Positions 1 through 11,907 of a DNA stretch of 64,000 nt are shown piece after piece. Where the stretch lies: the NCBI RefSeq assembly GCF_048544455.1, contig NC_133536.1, forward strand, positions 39,698,652 through 39,762,651, written 5' to 3'. A program made the position numbers and the translations under genes. Positions within the stretch are counted from its first letter, which is position 1; each line of letters opens with the position of its first letter. This DNA comes from Silene latifolia (Eukaryota; Streptophyta; Magnoliopsida; Caryophyllales; Caryophyllaceae). The notes under the pieces were generated by a model. That model saw only the letters and a list, made by a program, of their open reading frames with translations, did not search any database and was not told the origin of the DNA.

Positions 1-1064
1 CCTGCTTTGATCAAAATTGTGGGACTGGTTGGCTCTCCTCTTAGATGTGACCGAGCAACTCAGGAGAACGAATTCCTGAAGTATGCCGCGTACATGGTTG
101 AGGTGGCAGTTGGTCAGTCTCTTCCTGAATGCATTGAATTTTTTGATGAGAAGGGGAAACTGCATAAACAACAAGTGCACTATGAATGGAAGCCTGTCAT
201 CTGTGCCACTTGCAAAGGGATTGGACATGAAACACGGTGCTGCAAGAAAAAGGAATCTAGGAAAGTGCATAAGCATGTGTAGAAAGTATGGGTCCCAAAA
301 GCCAAGGCTGAGCAAAACCACTTATCCGCTCCGGTATTGCAAACCGGTTCGGTAATCGGTTTTAAAATTTGGCTTTTTTCCTAAACCGAATCCGCTCCGA
401 ATTAATCCGGCTAACCAATTTTTTCTAAATTTAAAAACCGGATCCGAAAACCGGTTTATCTGCTATGATTTTCATAACCGGTTTCAAGAAAGATGCACAA
501 TAAAATGCATAGAAACACATAGAAACGTTAGATTACCGGTTTAAAAAGCGGTTTAAAAACCGGTCTCCGATTTTGAATTTACGTTAATTTTGACTTTTTA
601 GTATCTAAAAAAGAAACCGGTTTTGAATTTTCTACAACAGAATCCGCTTCGTTTTTATAGTAAAAAATCCAGTTCGGTTACCGTACCGAAAAAAACCGAA
701 TATTCGGACTCCATAATTCGATTTTCGGTTCGGCTTCCGTTTAAAAATACAGTTCGGGCTTTTTTGCTCAGCCCTACTAAAAGTTGTTGTCTCTGTGACT
801 AAACATCAGGTACAGGCGACTCAAAAAGAGAATTTAGAGGTCTTGCCTACCCTGGATCCTTCAGCTATTATGACACCCATGCCATTTCAAGGTTCTGTCC
901 TTAATTATGTTACTCCTACTAGATTTCTGAATAGGTTTGCTAGAAGAGAGGAAGAATGTGTTCAGAGTGGACCCACTTTTATGGATGTACTTAATTACTC
1001 CATTAAAAAGAATCTTCTGAACAGCATCAGCAAGGGGAAGTTATCTCTAAACCCTTATGGTTAG
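1..1064 (+). pseudogene. LINE A ORF1 (gag-like, CCHC knuckle), 3' part, interrupted
   Basis: The first part (1-282) reads as the end of the plant LINE ORF1 domain followed by a CCHC knuckle, CATCKGIGHETRC (C-x2-C-x4-H-x4-C). A stop follows at about 280, and a hAT-type MITE occupies 303-776. The continuation (about 785-1064) is a 90-residue tail ending NPYG-stop, low in recognisable domains, as is usual for this end of ORF1. In this family ORF1 binds nucleic acid during retrotransposition. The ORF1 stop (1062-1064) lies just inside the presumed ORF2 start (ATG at 1057), an 8-nt overlap. LINE B in this window has a similar ORF1/ORF2 overlap. Confidence 0.8.
303..776. mobile_element. hAT-type MITE inserted in LINE A ORF1
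   Basis: Terminal inverted repeats are GGCTGAGCAAAA at the left and TTTTGCTCAGCC at the right, matching the better preserved elements at 47264 and 48549. Subterminal sequence is rich in AACCGG/CCGGTT and CCGAA units. The flanking 8-mers CCAAAAGC (295-302) and CTAAAAGT (777-784) agree at six of eight positions; both differences are C/T, as expected for a decayed 8-bp target duplication. No coding capacity is seen, so it is non-autonomous. Confidence 0.75.
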
Positions 1065-4000
1065 TATTGGTTTTTGGAACGTTCGAGGCCTGAATAAAAG
1101 GAATAAGCAAGGAGATGTAAGAAGGCTCTTGCATATGAATAATGTTGGTTTCTTTGGCTTAGTTGAAACTAGGGTTAAATCAAAAAATATTAGTATTGTT
1201 CATAATGGTTTGGGGAATGGTTGAAAATTTGAAGTGAATAATAATATTAGAGATGGGGGAAGGATATGGATTCTCTGGAATCCTTCTCTCTTTACTGTCA
1301 CTATAATTAAGAAGGAGGTACAGGTCATGCATTTACATGTTACTCACTTACAATCTGGTTTTGCTTGGGTATGCTCTATGGTTTATGGGTGTAATAAGGA
1401 CATTGATAGAAGAGAAATTTGGAGATCTTTAGTTCAAATGAAGGCTAGTTGTGTGGATCCTTGGCTTGTCATGGGGGATTTCAATAATGTATTACACTCT
1501 GATGAGAGAATAGGTTCTAATGCCACATCTGTTGAGATAAGATAGTTCCAGGAATGTGTGGATATGTGTGGTCTTTATGTTTAATTGTGACTGGTGCCTA
1601 TTATACTTGGAATAATAAGCAGGATGGTGATTGCAGGGTGTTTAGTAGGATTGATAGGGTTATGGCCAATGACTCTTGGATCCTTACTGGCCCTGCTGGC
1701 ATTGCTAATTTTTTACCTGAGGGATTGTATGATCATAGCCCCTGCATTACCAGCCTATGAGAGGATTGTGATAGGACAAAGAATAGTTTTAAATATTTCA
1801 ACATGTGGGGTAAAGATGAGATGTTCTTAGGCATTGTTCAACGGACTTGGAATGGTTATGTGAGAGGTTGCAAAATGTTCCAGGTGGTTAAAAAACTTAA
1901 AAGTTTAAAATCCCCCCTTAAGAAACTTAATAGGGATGGGTATGGGGATATTCTCAATGCAGCCAATGTTGCTAAAGCTTATCTTGCTGAGGTCCAGAAC
2001 AAGCTTCATATGGATCCAAGGAACTTAATTCTTCAGACTGAAGAAAGGATAGCCTCCACCACTTTTAAAGAGTTGGATGAGGCTAAGAACATTTTTTTGG
2101 GGCAAAAAGCAAAGATACAATGGATGAGCTGTAATGATCAGAACACCCAGTATTTCCACAGTTCTATTAAAGCAAGGAGAGCACAGAATAAGGTCTTGGC
2201 CATTAATGATATGAATGGCAGGCTTTGTTCTGGTAATCCAACAATTGAACAAGCTTTCATTGATTACTATACCTCGTTGCTTGGTAGTTCAGCAACTGTG
2301 ACAAGTGTGAATCCAGGGGTGGTTATAAGGGGCAAAATTATTTCTAATGAGCATAGCTCAACTCTATGCTAGGCAGTTACATGAAATCAGACAAGCTCTT
2401 TTTGCTATTCCTAATGAGAAGGCGCCTGGACCTGATGGGTTCTCTTCTTGCTTCTTCAAGGATGCTTTCCCTATGATTGGAGATGATGTTACTGCAGCTG
2501 TGATGGAGTTTTTTGTTAATGGAAAAATGCTAAAGCAAATTAATTCCACTGTTTTGACCCTCATTCCTAAAAACAAGATACCTGGATCAGTGTTGGATTT
2601 CAGGCCTATTGCATGCTGCAATGTCCTTTATAAGTGTATCTCCTAAGTCATCTGTGGCAGGTTGGATGGGGTTTTAGCTGACATTTTCAAACCAGAGTGC
2701 TTTTATACATGGGAGGGATATTGTGGATAACATCTTGATTTGTCAAGATCTAGTAAGGCTCTATAACAGGAAAGTTTGCTCCCCCAGGGTTATGATGAAA
2801 ATTGATCTAAGGAAAGCCTACGATTCTATTGAGTGGAATTTTGTTGAAGATATGTTGTATGCTTTCAAGTTTCCACCCATGATGATCAATTGGATTATGT
2901 TGTGTGTGACAACACCTACCTTCACTATTTCCCTTAATGGTTCTCATTTTGGTTATTTCAAGGGTATGAGGGGACTCGGACAAGGTGATCCCATGTCTCC
3001 CTTGTTGTTCACTTTATGCCTTGAATATTTTACCAGAATACTTGATATTGTAACTTTGAAACCTACCTTTAGGTTCCACCCTCTGTGTAAGGCAATGAGG
3101 TTATGTCATCTGGCTTTTGTAGATGACTTACTTATCTTCTGTAGAGGTGACCAGGATTATGTTAAGGTGATTATGAGGGCTTTTTTTAGTTTTTCTGAAG
3201 CATCTGGCCTATGTATGAATAAGGAAAACTCTAATATTTATATGAATGGTGTGCCTAGCCAAGTTGCTGAGGATATTCTTCTTATATCTGGGTTTCAAAA
3301 GGGTAATTTCCCTTTTAGATACTTAGGTATCTCTATTTCTTATAAGAGATTGTCAAATTTGGAATGCAACAAACTTGTGGAGAAGATGGTTGAGAGGATT
3401 AGGAGCTGGGGAGCTAAACATCTCAGTTATGCAGGGTGATTGGTTCTGGTCAGGTCTGTCTTAACTCAACTGCACAGTTACTGGGCAAGGATTTTTCTGC
3501 TGCCCAAAGGAATAATTCACAGAGTGGAGTGCATTTGTAGAGCATATCTTTGATCTGGCAGTGAGGAATATCACAAGGTTCCAGCTGTTTCATGGGTGGC
3601 AAATGCTACTTACCTAAAGAATATGGAGGATTGGGAATTGTCAACTGCTATTTAAGGAATATTGCAATGCTTGGCAAATATAATTGGTGGGTTGCCAATA
3701 AAAAAGACTGTCTTTGGGTAAAGTGGGTACATCACATTTATATCAAGCAAGCTAACTGGTGGAGTTATACTCCTTCAGCTTCCTATAGCTGGATCTGGAG
3801 ACAGGTTTGCAAGGTAAAGGATAAGCTGTTAAATGGTTTTATGAGCAATGCTTAGCTAGTAAGGCCATACTCAGAGGATGTGGTGTATAAATGGTTGATT
3901 AGTGATCAGATTAAGAAAGATTGGATTTCTATGATTTAGAACAGATTATGCTTGCCCAAGGATAACTTCATTTGTTGGATGTTTATTCAGCATAGGCCGA

Positions 4001-4335
4001 TGACTAAGGATAGGCTAACTCGATTTGGTGTTATTAATGATGGTCTGTGTTATCTGTGTGGCTTGGCACCTGAAACACATGATCATTTCTTCTTTGATTG
4101 TAGCTTCAGTACCAGATGTTTAGTCCAGATCAAGCAGTGGCTATGTGTTGACTGGCAAGGGGATCTGATTACATGGGGATTAAAATGGAGATGTAGATGC
4201 TTGTTGAAGAAAAAGATCATACTGGCTATACTATCCAGTTTGATTTACCTGATTTGGGAAGCTCGAAATAAATGCAGGGTTGAGGTTTGTCCAGCATCCA
4301 AATTGTATTGTGAGACGCATACAGGAAAGGATTAG
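1057..4335 (+). pseudogene. LINE A ORF2: endonuclease, reverse transcriptase, zf-RVT
   Basis: The ATG at 1057 gives MVSIGFWNVRGLN, the standard start of a plant LINE endonuclease. A TGA follows at 1222, and further stops or shifts occur near 1543, 1580, 1830, 2370, 2646, 3437 and 3855. The endonuclease motif PWLVMGDFNNVL is present near 1455-1490. RT core motifs follow: KAPGPDGF (about 2420), FRPIACCN, KIDLRKAYDSIEW (about 2800), GLGQGDPMSPLLF (about 2980) and FVDDLLIF (about 3115), where the usual FADD has become FVDD. The C-terminal zinc-binding region LCYLCGLAPETHDHFFFDC lies near 4050-4100. The enzyme family nicks DNA and primes reverse transcription on the target; this copy cannot make it. 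Confidence 0.9.
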
Positions 4336-4525
4336 GGGTAGATTGAATATTTTTAATGTAGAGAAAATAAGGAGTAGAGAATTAGAATGGGTTAGATTAG
4401 TGAATCTAACTAACTGAGTTGGTTGTTTCTGTTAGGTCTATTTTAATGCTTGATGTCATTGGTGTATGTACCTCAAAGTTTAATTATTAATGAGAATTTT
4501 CACATTTTACCAAAAAAAAAAAAGA

Positions 4526-4809
4526 AAAATTTGGAAAATAAAGGCAAAAGTGAAAAATACTTGTCGATCAAAACTTTTAAATACCTCTCCATGTTTACTA
4601 TCAAACCCGGCCGAAAAGTCCGTAAAACCCAACTTACTCGATCGAGTAACTAACGTACTCGATCGAGTAACACCTACTCGATCGAGTTGCCCCTGCCCGA
4701 TCGAGTACATTCAAAGTAGAATGTACTCTAGAATCCGTCAATGACTTACTCGACAGAGTAAGTCCTACTCGATAGAGTACCCAACAACTCAAATATCTGA
4801 GGTATTACA
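4526..4809 (-). repeat. Truncated Ty3/gypsy 3' LTR (U3 end)
   Basis: On the minus strand the segment starts TGTAATACC at 4809, like the complete LTR at 60577-61975, and is cut off at 4526 by the LINE A tail. It carries about six copies of a palindromic motif ACTCGATCGAGT or variants (about 4635-4785), a block also found at the corresponding place in the other LTRs. The pol relic joins it directly at 4809/4810, without integrase or 3' non-coding sequence between. Confidence 0.75.
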
Positions 4810-5831
4810 GATAATGCCTCCAAATCTTCAAAGCAAACACAACTCCACCAAACTCCAAGTCGTGAGTAGGATAATTCTCCTCATATGGCTTCAGTTGTCT
4901 CGACGCATATGCAATCACTTTCCCGTTCTGCATCAAAACACAACCCAACCCATTCTTCGAAGCATCAGTATAAACCTCAAAGTTCTCACTCCCTTCAGGC
5001 AAAGCTAGGATAGGAGTTGTATTCAAACACTACTTTAAGATTTGGAACGTTGTTTCACAACTCTCATCCCAACGGAACCTGTTCTCTTTCCTCATAAGTG
5101 TTGTCATAGGTTGTGCTAACTTCGAAAAATCCTTTACAAAATGCCTGTTGTACCAGACAAAACCTAATAAACTCCGAATTTCAGCCATATTTTTCGGTGC
5201 TTCCCAACTCGACATAGCCTCGGTCTTGTTCGGATCTATTGCCACACCCTCCTTAGAAATCATATGGCCCAAGAAGGCCACTTTCTCAAACCAGAATTCG
5301 CACTTAGACAACTTGGCATATAGCTGGTTATCTCGTAAAGTCTGCAACACCAATCTTCAAATGCTCCTCGTGCTCCTCTTTGGTCTTAGAATAGACAAAA
5401 ATGTAATCAATAAATACCACCACGAACCTGTCTAGAAACGGGCTAAAGGCTCGGTTCATGAGATCCATAAACACAGCTGGTGCATTAGTCAACCCGAACG
5501 ACATCACTATGAACTCATAGTGATCATACCTCGATTGAAACATCGTCTTATGAATGTCGTTGTCCCTAATCCTCAGCTGATGATACCCCGATCTCAAATC
5601 AATCTTCGAGAACACCCCAGCTCCACTTAGCTGATCAAACAGATCATCTATTCTTGGCAATCGGTACTTGTTCTTAACAGTGACATGGTTCAGCTCCCGG
5701 TAATCAATACACAACCTCAGACTGCCAACTTTCTTCTTCATAAATAAAACCGGTGCGCCCCACGTTGACACACTAATTCTGATGTACCCCCTATCCAACA
5801 AATCGTTTAACTGCTTCTTCAACTCTTCCAA
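4805..5831 (-). pseudogene. Ty3/gypsy pol relic: reverse transcriptase and RNase H
   Basis: Reading leftwards from 5831, RT motifs are clear: [66 protein letters not shown]. The catalytic FIDD box is changed to FIDY, losing one metal-binding aspartate. A frameshift near 5340 leads to the connection region (ending near 5030), and another to an RNase H domain ([32 protein letters not shown]). The RNase H stops after KIWRHYL, where the LTR begins. Thumb-to-RNase H order and sequence are typical of plant chromoviruses of the Tekay/Del type, but without an integrase or chromodomain the lineage is not certain. Confidence 0.88.
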
Positions 5832-6149
5832 CTATTTTGGTCCAATCCAGTATAAGGCCTTAGATATAGGTCTCGTTACCGGTTTAAGCTCTAGTTTAAG
5901 CTCCACACTGAAATCAATATTCCTCTTAGGAGGTAATCCTGATAGTTTATCCAGAAAAACATCCTCAAACTCACCAATAATCGGTATAGTTGGTGTTGTC
6001 GGCTCCTCCACTCTAGTATCTCATACAAGACATAGAATCGTAAGACATCCCTTCCTTAAATACGATTTTAAGGCCATAGCTGTAGTGATCTTAACCTTTG
6101 GCTTCACTACAAAACCCCGGTAAGACACTCTAATTCCTTTAGGACCCTT

Positions 6150-7677
6150 CAATGACACAATTTTTTAAGACAATCGATGTTGGCTTTATACTTACCTAAC
6201 CAATCCATCCCCACAATGACCTCAAAGCCATCTGAGGAAACTTAAACAAGCCAACTGAAAAATCTACCTCCCCGACAACCATAGACACCTCTTTATACAA
6301 CTTCCAACATGATACAGGCACTCCCGGCGGTATAAACACCTCATGTTTCACTAATTAGAATACTCCTTCCCCATGATCAAAGGGTGACTCCTAGACACAA
6401 AATAATGGGTTGTGCCCGAATCAAATAAAATGAAAGTTGGTTTATTATTAACCAGGCCAGTAACAACTTGAGCATCTTCCTCAACTACCTATTCATCCAT
6501 CATAAAAAATTTCTCGCTGCCGTTCTGACCTCCTTGCACCGTACTTGCCGATGATGTGAATTTGGCTGCAGAACTCTGATTCCTATTGTTATTCGGACGC
6601 TGATAGGACCCACCATTGTGGTTGTAGCCACCGCTATTGTTGTTGCTATGGGTTCCCTGATTATTCCATGATCCACCATGCGACCTACCATACTCTGACT
6701 CGGAACTTGGTAAGAATTTCCTTGATACTGTTTCTGGTACCCTCCTCCTCCGAAGCTCCTGCACTCATACCTCTTGTGGTCAGTCCCACCACAGTTGAAC
6801 CACTGTATGTACACCAATTTTATCACTCGTACTCCGACCGCCTCTTCCTCCATATCTCGATCCTCTTCCATAGCTAGATCCCCACAATAAAACTTAGCTT
6901 GGTTGTAGTAATCGCGCTTGTAGTTCGAGTGACTACCACCATTACTAGCAGCCTTACGCCTATCACTCACTTTATCCTTAGCTTCTTTGGCCATTTTTGC
7001 CACCCTTTCAGCATGCCCTGCCCTCTCGTAAACTTTCTTTATATCAGTGAGTACCCCTGATGGTTACCTTTCTAATTAAGATCCTCGGCATCATCCCCTT
7101 CCCAAAACGAAAAGCTGGGACCTAATGGCTCAACTGCATCTCTGCAACATAAAAGGCTAGTTCATTGAACTTAATATAGTACTTTGACACGGTCATGTTA
7201 TCAGTCATGATAGAAGAATTGACTTCTGCCCTCATCTCGCTCCAAATATGCTCCGGAATAAACTCATGTCTCAGTTCACCTCGGAAATCCTCCCAAGGAA
7301 TCGCCGCTTCACCCTGTTCCTTGTAGTATTCTCTCATAGCCATCCTCGCGATACCACTATCCCCCAGCCTGACCTATCAAGTAGAAGGCGGGCTGGTCTA
7401 CTTTCAGATTATCCGGACAGTTGACCACCTCAAATATGTTCTCCATTTCACGAATCCAATTATCAAGCAGATTCATTGCTCTTCTGCCCTCATATTTTGT
7501 GGGATGATAACGGGCAATTGCAATGCTGATAGCGGATTCATCTACTATCACCTGCCCTTCTTTCCCAACATTCTTCAGAGCCTCAGTGAGCGCGTCATTC
7601 TGTTCAATCCTTCTAGTTATTTCATGATTAGTCATATTAGCGGGTCTCGCGGCAGCTGCTGATCTCTTTTGTGGCAT
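6150..7677 (-). pseudogene. Ty3/gypsy gag and protease relic
   Basis: Gag starts at ATG 7677 (MPQKRSAAAARP) and continues through the retrotransposon gag core in three frames (7677-7357, 7343-7122, 7003-6490): for example LDNWIREMENIFEV and GELRHEFIPEHIWSEMRAE. The zinc knuckle near 6785 reads WFNCGGTDHKRYEC, so the first cysteine of the usual CFNC is lost. Further left the protease active site LFDSGTTH is visible around 6398-6440. Between about 5832 and 6150 lies degraded protease-RT linker. Gag, protease and RT follow each other in the normal order for a minus-strand Ty3/gypsy element, all broken by frameshifts. Confidence 0.85.
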
Positions 7678-8325
7678 TTTGAGCTTCAATAACAAGATAA
7701 ACGTAAGCACATAGCTTACAGTTCAAAATAAAATTTCACCCGCCAAAGGTAATACTCGGTCGAGTACCAGAGACCACTCGACCGAGTAACCCTTACTCGG
7801 TCGAGTACCCATATTCCACTAGCTGGCTCAAAAACACAGAAATCCCACTCGGTCGAGTGACAGAGACACTTGATCGAGTAGCCCTTACTCGGTCGAGTCT
7901 TGCAAACGCAGGCCTCCTTTGACATATCCCGACCCTACATGTACATAACTCCTACTTCGCATGTTCCTACGTGTATAGCTCGTAACAAATAAGCACAATA
8001 CACGTTATTATCACAACACTCCCATATTCTCATATACGCATCACTTCACTCCAATTACAAGCTCATCAACTCCACATTACTGCACACATAAATCGTCCAT
8101 TCATATTTATTAACACATTAAACAAATTCACAATATGCATCACAAACATACACTCTATCCCATTTTCCATCCCCTTAGTTATCGACTCGAGATTGTTAGG
8201 GCCTTATTACGAATTCGGGACATCTCCCAAATATTTGCGGTAGCTCCTAACAATCTCTCCCCGGGTTCTTTTTATTAGACACCCGACTTTCATTTGATTC
8301 ATTGGTTTTAGGTTCCAAAATCGTC
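7678..8325 (-). other. Ty3/gypsy 5' leader between PBS and gag
   Basis: This untranslated leader contains six copies of the palindromic ACTCGGTCGAGT-type motif between about 7752 and 7900, the same kind of array seen in the LTRs of this family. The rest is AT/CA-rich, with no ORF that can be supported. The small reading frame overlapping the array is a product of the repeat. Confidence 0.6.
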
Positions 8326-8337
8326 GCTCTGGTACCA
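8326..8337 (-). promoter_or_regulatory. Primer-binding site, tRNA-iMet type
   Basis: On the minus strand, three bases after the LTR end (GGGTGTTACA at 8341), the sequence reads TGGTACCAGAGC. It differs at one position from TGGTATCAGAGC, the usual plant initiator-Met primer-binding site. Its position and strand fix the orientation of the gag-pol relic and identify 8341 as the inner LTR boundary. Confidence 0.8.
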
Positions 8338-8340
8338 CTT

Positions 8341-11078
8341 TGTAACACCCCCATTTACCAAAGTACCTTTATCCAAGCCTACCTTATCAAATAGGTGTGT
8401 TACCATCTCGGTTGCCCGAGGTAGTACATGTTAAATTGACCATAAAGACACATTTATTAAAGGTAACGTAAATTTATTCGATCACAAAGTTCCAAACTCC
8501 AAAATGCAATTGTCTACAAAACTTAGTGGAAGTTATGAAGTTAAAATACTCGTCGGTGTCCCATCCTATACCACAAACAAGCTCAATCATTGACGCCTGC
8601 TAAACTCACTGCTCCTCATTTGCAAAAAACTATCAAATGGTTCACCACAGTTTTGAAAACATACAACTCATATGAACAACCAATACAACTTCGTCAGTCC
8701 CAAAACTCCATATAACCTATGTCTGAACCATAGCGCAGACACTAATGGCTCCCATCACAAAAGGTAACTAACCCCTGCCAATTCAAGACCGCAACACTAG
8801 TCATCAATAGCCCCGCTCATCGCAACGAGCGAACCCAGATCCTTAATGCGTACATCCCCATTGCGACGGGAGTCAGAAGAGGCGATACATGGGGGTGAAG
8901 TCCATCTGCCGACATGGCTTCAGAATATCAACCGCAACTCCATCACCATCAATGCCTCTACAATAATCACAATAATAAAATTCACAAAATCACATTACCA
9001 CGATCATTTTACAATCAACCATATAACCATACTGAGTAGGGAAACCCTACCTTATTCGGAATCCGATTATCACGTAAATCAACTAGAAATGCTACTCTAC
9101 GAACTCGTCACCTATATAACGATACAATAATAATTACTAAAATGATTTCATAAACAAATATTATTAACTTCCAAATCGACCCAAATTAGGGTAGAAGAGT
9201 TAAGAACGATAAACAACTAGGGGGGATGAATTAGGTGTACCTTTTAAAAAATTTCTCCTTTACACGGTTAGAGGCTAACACAAGTAAGATCTATTGAGTA
9301 CTAACTTGAGAAACTTAATGGATTGTAAGTTCACAAGAGATACATCAGGTCTATGCAACAATATGGATGAGTGTTTCACAGCACTGGGAGTGAGATTGAT
9401 AAACAAAAGTGCAATGATAAAAGAACGTAAAAGTAAATTAACAAACAAAATGATGCTTAAAAATTGGTTCAACTCCTACTCCAGAGCCTACATCCAATTG
9501 TTATTTTATTGCATGTTTAGAACTTTACTCAAACTTAATTAAACCATTACAATGAAAATAACTACTCCAACTAACCCCGGTTGTACTTGCTTGAAGCTAC
9601 TCCGCTTAAAGACTTTCACTTGCTCAAAGCAACTTCGCTTCAAGACTTAAGTTCTATCTCACAGGTTTACAGAGTCAGAATCTCAATGGTTTACTTAAGA
9701 ACACGGAGATTACAATTATGACTTAAACACGAGAATCATTGAGCATACTCTTTATGCAACAGTGAAGCGAACTGATACTTGGAGATTTTGTAGCTTTGAA
9801 AAACAAACGAAGAGCTTTGAAAACAGAAAAAACGGTTTTGCAAATGATTGAAGCACGAGGCTTTAAATGCTGAAATAATTTGCAAATGTTTTACAATGAA
9901 TGCTCTTAAAAATCTTAGCAATAAATGATGTTTAAGACTCCTTATTTATAGTGAAAAGATGACCTAAGGTGGGTACCTTAGATAATATAATTCCTTAATA
10001 AATTAAGTAGCCATTGATTGATTCTAAGTGCTAGGTGTTGCTTAAGCACACAAAAATTAGAATACTTTAGCTCTTTTCATATTTTAAAATTCCAAGACAC
10101 TCAACATGTGACCTTTTACCAAAATGGAAAAAGCTTTTGTAGCTTTTAATTCTTTGGCAACTTCAACTTTCCATTTTAGTAAAAAGTAAGATGCACAAAT
10201 CTAGAGGAGTTGTCTTGTTGAATTTGAGCTCTTGTATTTATAAAATTATTTCAAAACTTTGTTTTTCAAATTTCAAACCATTTAGAATATTGCTTTTGAA
10301 AGACTTTGAACACTTAGGAATTTTCCGAAATTTCTTCATACGTTAGTACCAGAAACCATGGTGCAACAGTGCTATGTTTTGCAACCACTTATGCTTAAAA
10401 GAGAATGTTTAACTACCTCGTTTACAACATTCATCTTAGGCTAGGGGCTTTTTGATTTGCCTTCATCTTGATCATCTTTGAACCTTCTTTGAACAATCAT
10501 TAGATGCTTCAATTTGCTAAACAATTTAACTAAGAAACAAACAATTAAATAACAATGAAACTTGGCATCATCAACTAAGTATTCTAACAAGGGTCAAACC
10601 GGAATACGAAAAGAATAAAGAATAGAGATCGAGACATAGTACGCGATTGACACAAAGAAACGGGAAATCTGAATGCCAAACTACCAATTCTTGTTTAGGT
10701 GATGATTAGGGAGAGTTTAAAGAAATGTTTTTAGGTTAAAATGACGTTTAATAACTGACAAAACGACTTATAAACATCCCTTAATCACTTTAATCAAACC
10801 GCGGAAAAACAACTCCTCGACCGGCCACTCGGTCGAGTGCCCTAACCCACTCGACTGAGTGCACCTCCAACTCGGTCGAGTGACCTGAAACAGTAACTAT
10901 CCCAACTCCAACCACCCACTCAGCCAGCCACACTCGGCCGAGTAAGGCTTACTCGGTTGAGTTACCATCTTACTCGACGGAGTTCCAGAACTCATAAATG
11001 CGTAGTATTACAACGCCACTCGGTCGAGTACTCTGTTGTACTTGGCCGAGTGCACAGCTAGAAAATCAGGGTATTACA
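8341..11078 (-). repeat. Ty3/gypsy LTR with a nested insertion
   Basis: The plus strand starts TGTAACACCCCC and ends GGGTATTACA, like the LTR at 60577-61975, and shares internal blocks with it (TACCATCTCGGTT; ACTGAGTAGGGAAACCCTAC). Without the nested insertion (about 9199-10572) it is about 1.36 kb, close to the 1.4 kb of the other copy. A primer-binding site lies on its left and a polypurine tract on its right (11081-11089). It therefore acts as 5' LTR for the left internal region and as 3' LTR for sequence on the right, which suggests recombination between copies. A block of about eight ACTCGNNCGAGT-type palindromes lies at 10815-11060. Confidence 0.8.
9199..10572 (-). repeat. Nested solo LTR, copia SIRE/Maximus-like
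   Basis: On the minus strand it begins TGATGATGCCAAG and ends with a CACCTAATTCATCCCCCC block followed by a TTTATCG element, a pattern I associate with LTRs of SIRE/Maximus-type copia elements. No coding sequence is present. It interrupts the Ty3/gypsy LTR. A clean 5-bp target duplication was not found, so the ends are accurate only to a few bases. It could instead be another unclassified LTR. Confidence 0.5.
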
Positions 11079-11441
11079 GTCTTCCCCCCTTAAAACAACT
11101 TCGTCCCCAAAGTTCACACCCGACTCTCACAAGACACCTCCGACCTTACTCTCCTCTCAGAAAGCTTAAGCAACACTAACACAAAAAGAGGTCTCGACAA
11201 CTCATAGCACTAACTCAACGAACAAGGTCAACCTCACATGTGACTCACACCACCAAAATACCCTTAGTACTGCCTATCAAGCTCCTTTGCACCAACACTA
11301 CTAATCCACTAATCCAACACCGACTCCTAAGCATTACAACCATCATCACGTTCAACCTATCAGCGTCATTATGCGTCCCACAACACTAACACCCCAATAC
11401 TATTAACATTCACCAAGTGAGAAGATCTATCGAAATGAAAT
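11079..11441 (-). mobile_element. Ty3/gypsy 3' internal sequence with polypurine tract
   Basis: The segment starts with GTCTTCCCCCC, the complement of a polypurine tract, then TTAAAACAACTTCGTCCCC. It is similar to the sequence right of the LTR at 61976. No ORF is seen; this fits the non-coding 3' end of the element. It stops at a TGTTACA where copia sequence begins. The same TGTTACA recurs in the other copy near 62304. Confidence 0.65.
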
Positions 11442-11907
11442 GTTACACCTGATATTGCTTATGCGGTAAGTCGACTTAGCGGGTATACAAATACCTCAAA
11501 TAAGTCACATTGGAATGCATTACTTAGACATCTAAAATATCGTAAGGGAACTATGGATTTGGGTTTATATTATTCCAAAACTCCATGTGTTTTAGAAGGA
11601 TATTGCAATGCTAATTGGGTGTCTTGTAATGATGAGATTCATTCTACTAGTGGATATGTGTTTACTTTGGCTAGTGGTGCTATTTCATGGAAATCCTCCA
11701 AACAAAGTTGTATTGCTAAATCAACAATGGAATCTGATGAGTTTATTGCTTTAGAATTGGCTGGGCGTGAAGCTGAATGGCTAAGGAATCTGTTAGCAGA
11801 CATTCCATTATGGGGAGACCGGCTCCATTAGTCTCAATGCATTGCGACTCTCAAGCAACTATTGGTGTGGCAGACAATAAGGCTTACAACGAGAAAATGA
11901 GACATAT
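11442..11907 (+). pseudogene. Ty1/copia pol fragment: RNase H
   Basis: The translation gives [16 protein letters not shown], then [39 protein letters not shown] and [16 protein letters not shown], the end of the copia RT and its RNase H domain. A frameshift near 11820 moves the reading to MHCDSQATIGVADNKAYNEK, and the fragment ends at MRHI where a Ty3-family LTR starts (11908). Both ends are cut at other elements, so it is a relic. Confidence 0.9.

Larger units (their letters stand above)
1..4525 (+). mobile_element. Decayed L1-type LINE (LINE A), 5' end outside window
   Basis: The segment runs in order through an ORF1 zinc-knuckle region, an ORF2 endonuclease, a reverse transcriptase and a C-terminal zinc-binding region, then a short 3' UTR and an A-rich tail (about 4511-4525). 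This is the order of plant L1-type LINEs. Many stop codons and frameshifts break both ORFs, so it is a dead copy. ORF1 is split by a foreign TIR element (303-776). The tail abuts a truncated Ty3/gypsy LTR, so the LINE probably inserted into that LTR, and the missing LTR half would then lie beyond the window's left edge. No 5' end or target duplication can be seen. Confidence 0.9.

Noticed and set aside
4635-4790. CRISPR-like array of ACTCGATCGAGT repeats
   Set aside because: Units are short palindromes with irregular spacing inside plant LTRs; there is no cas gene and the context is nuclear plant DNA.
9221-10571. Insertion bounded by CAACTAG/CAACTAA as a target duplication
   Set aside because: The inner TTTATCG block belongs to the copia-type LTR end, so the boundary lies further left (about 9199) and the apparent duplication is fortuitous.
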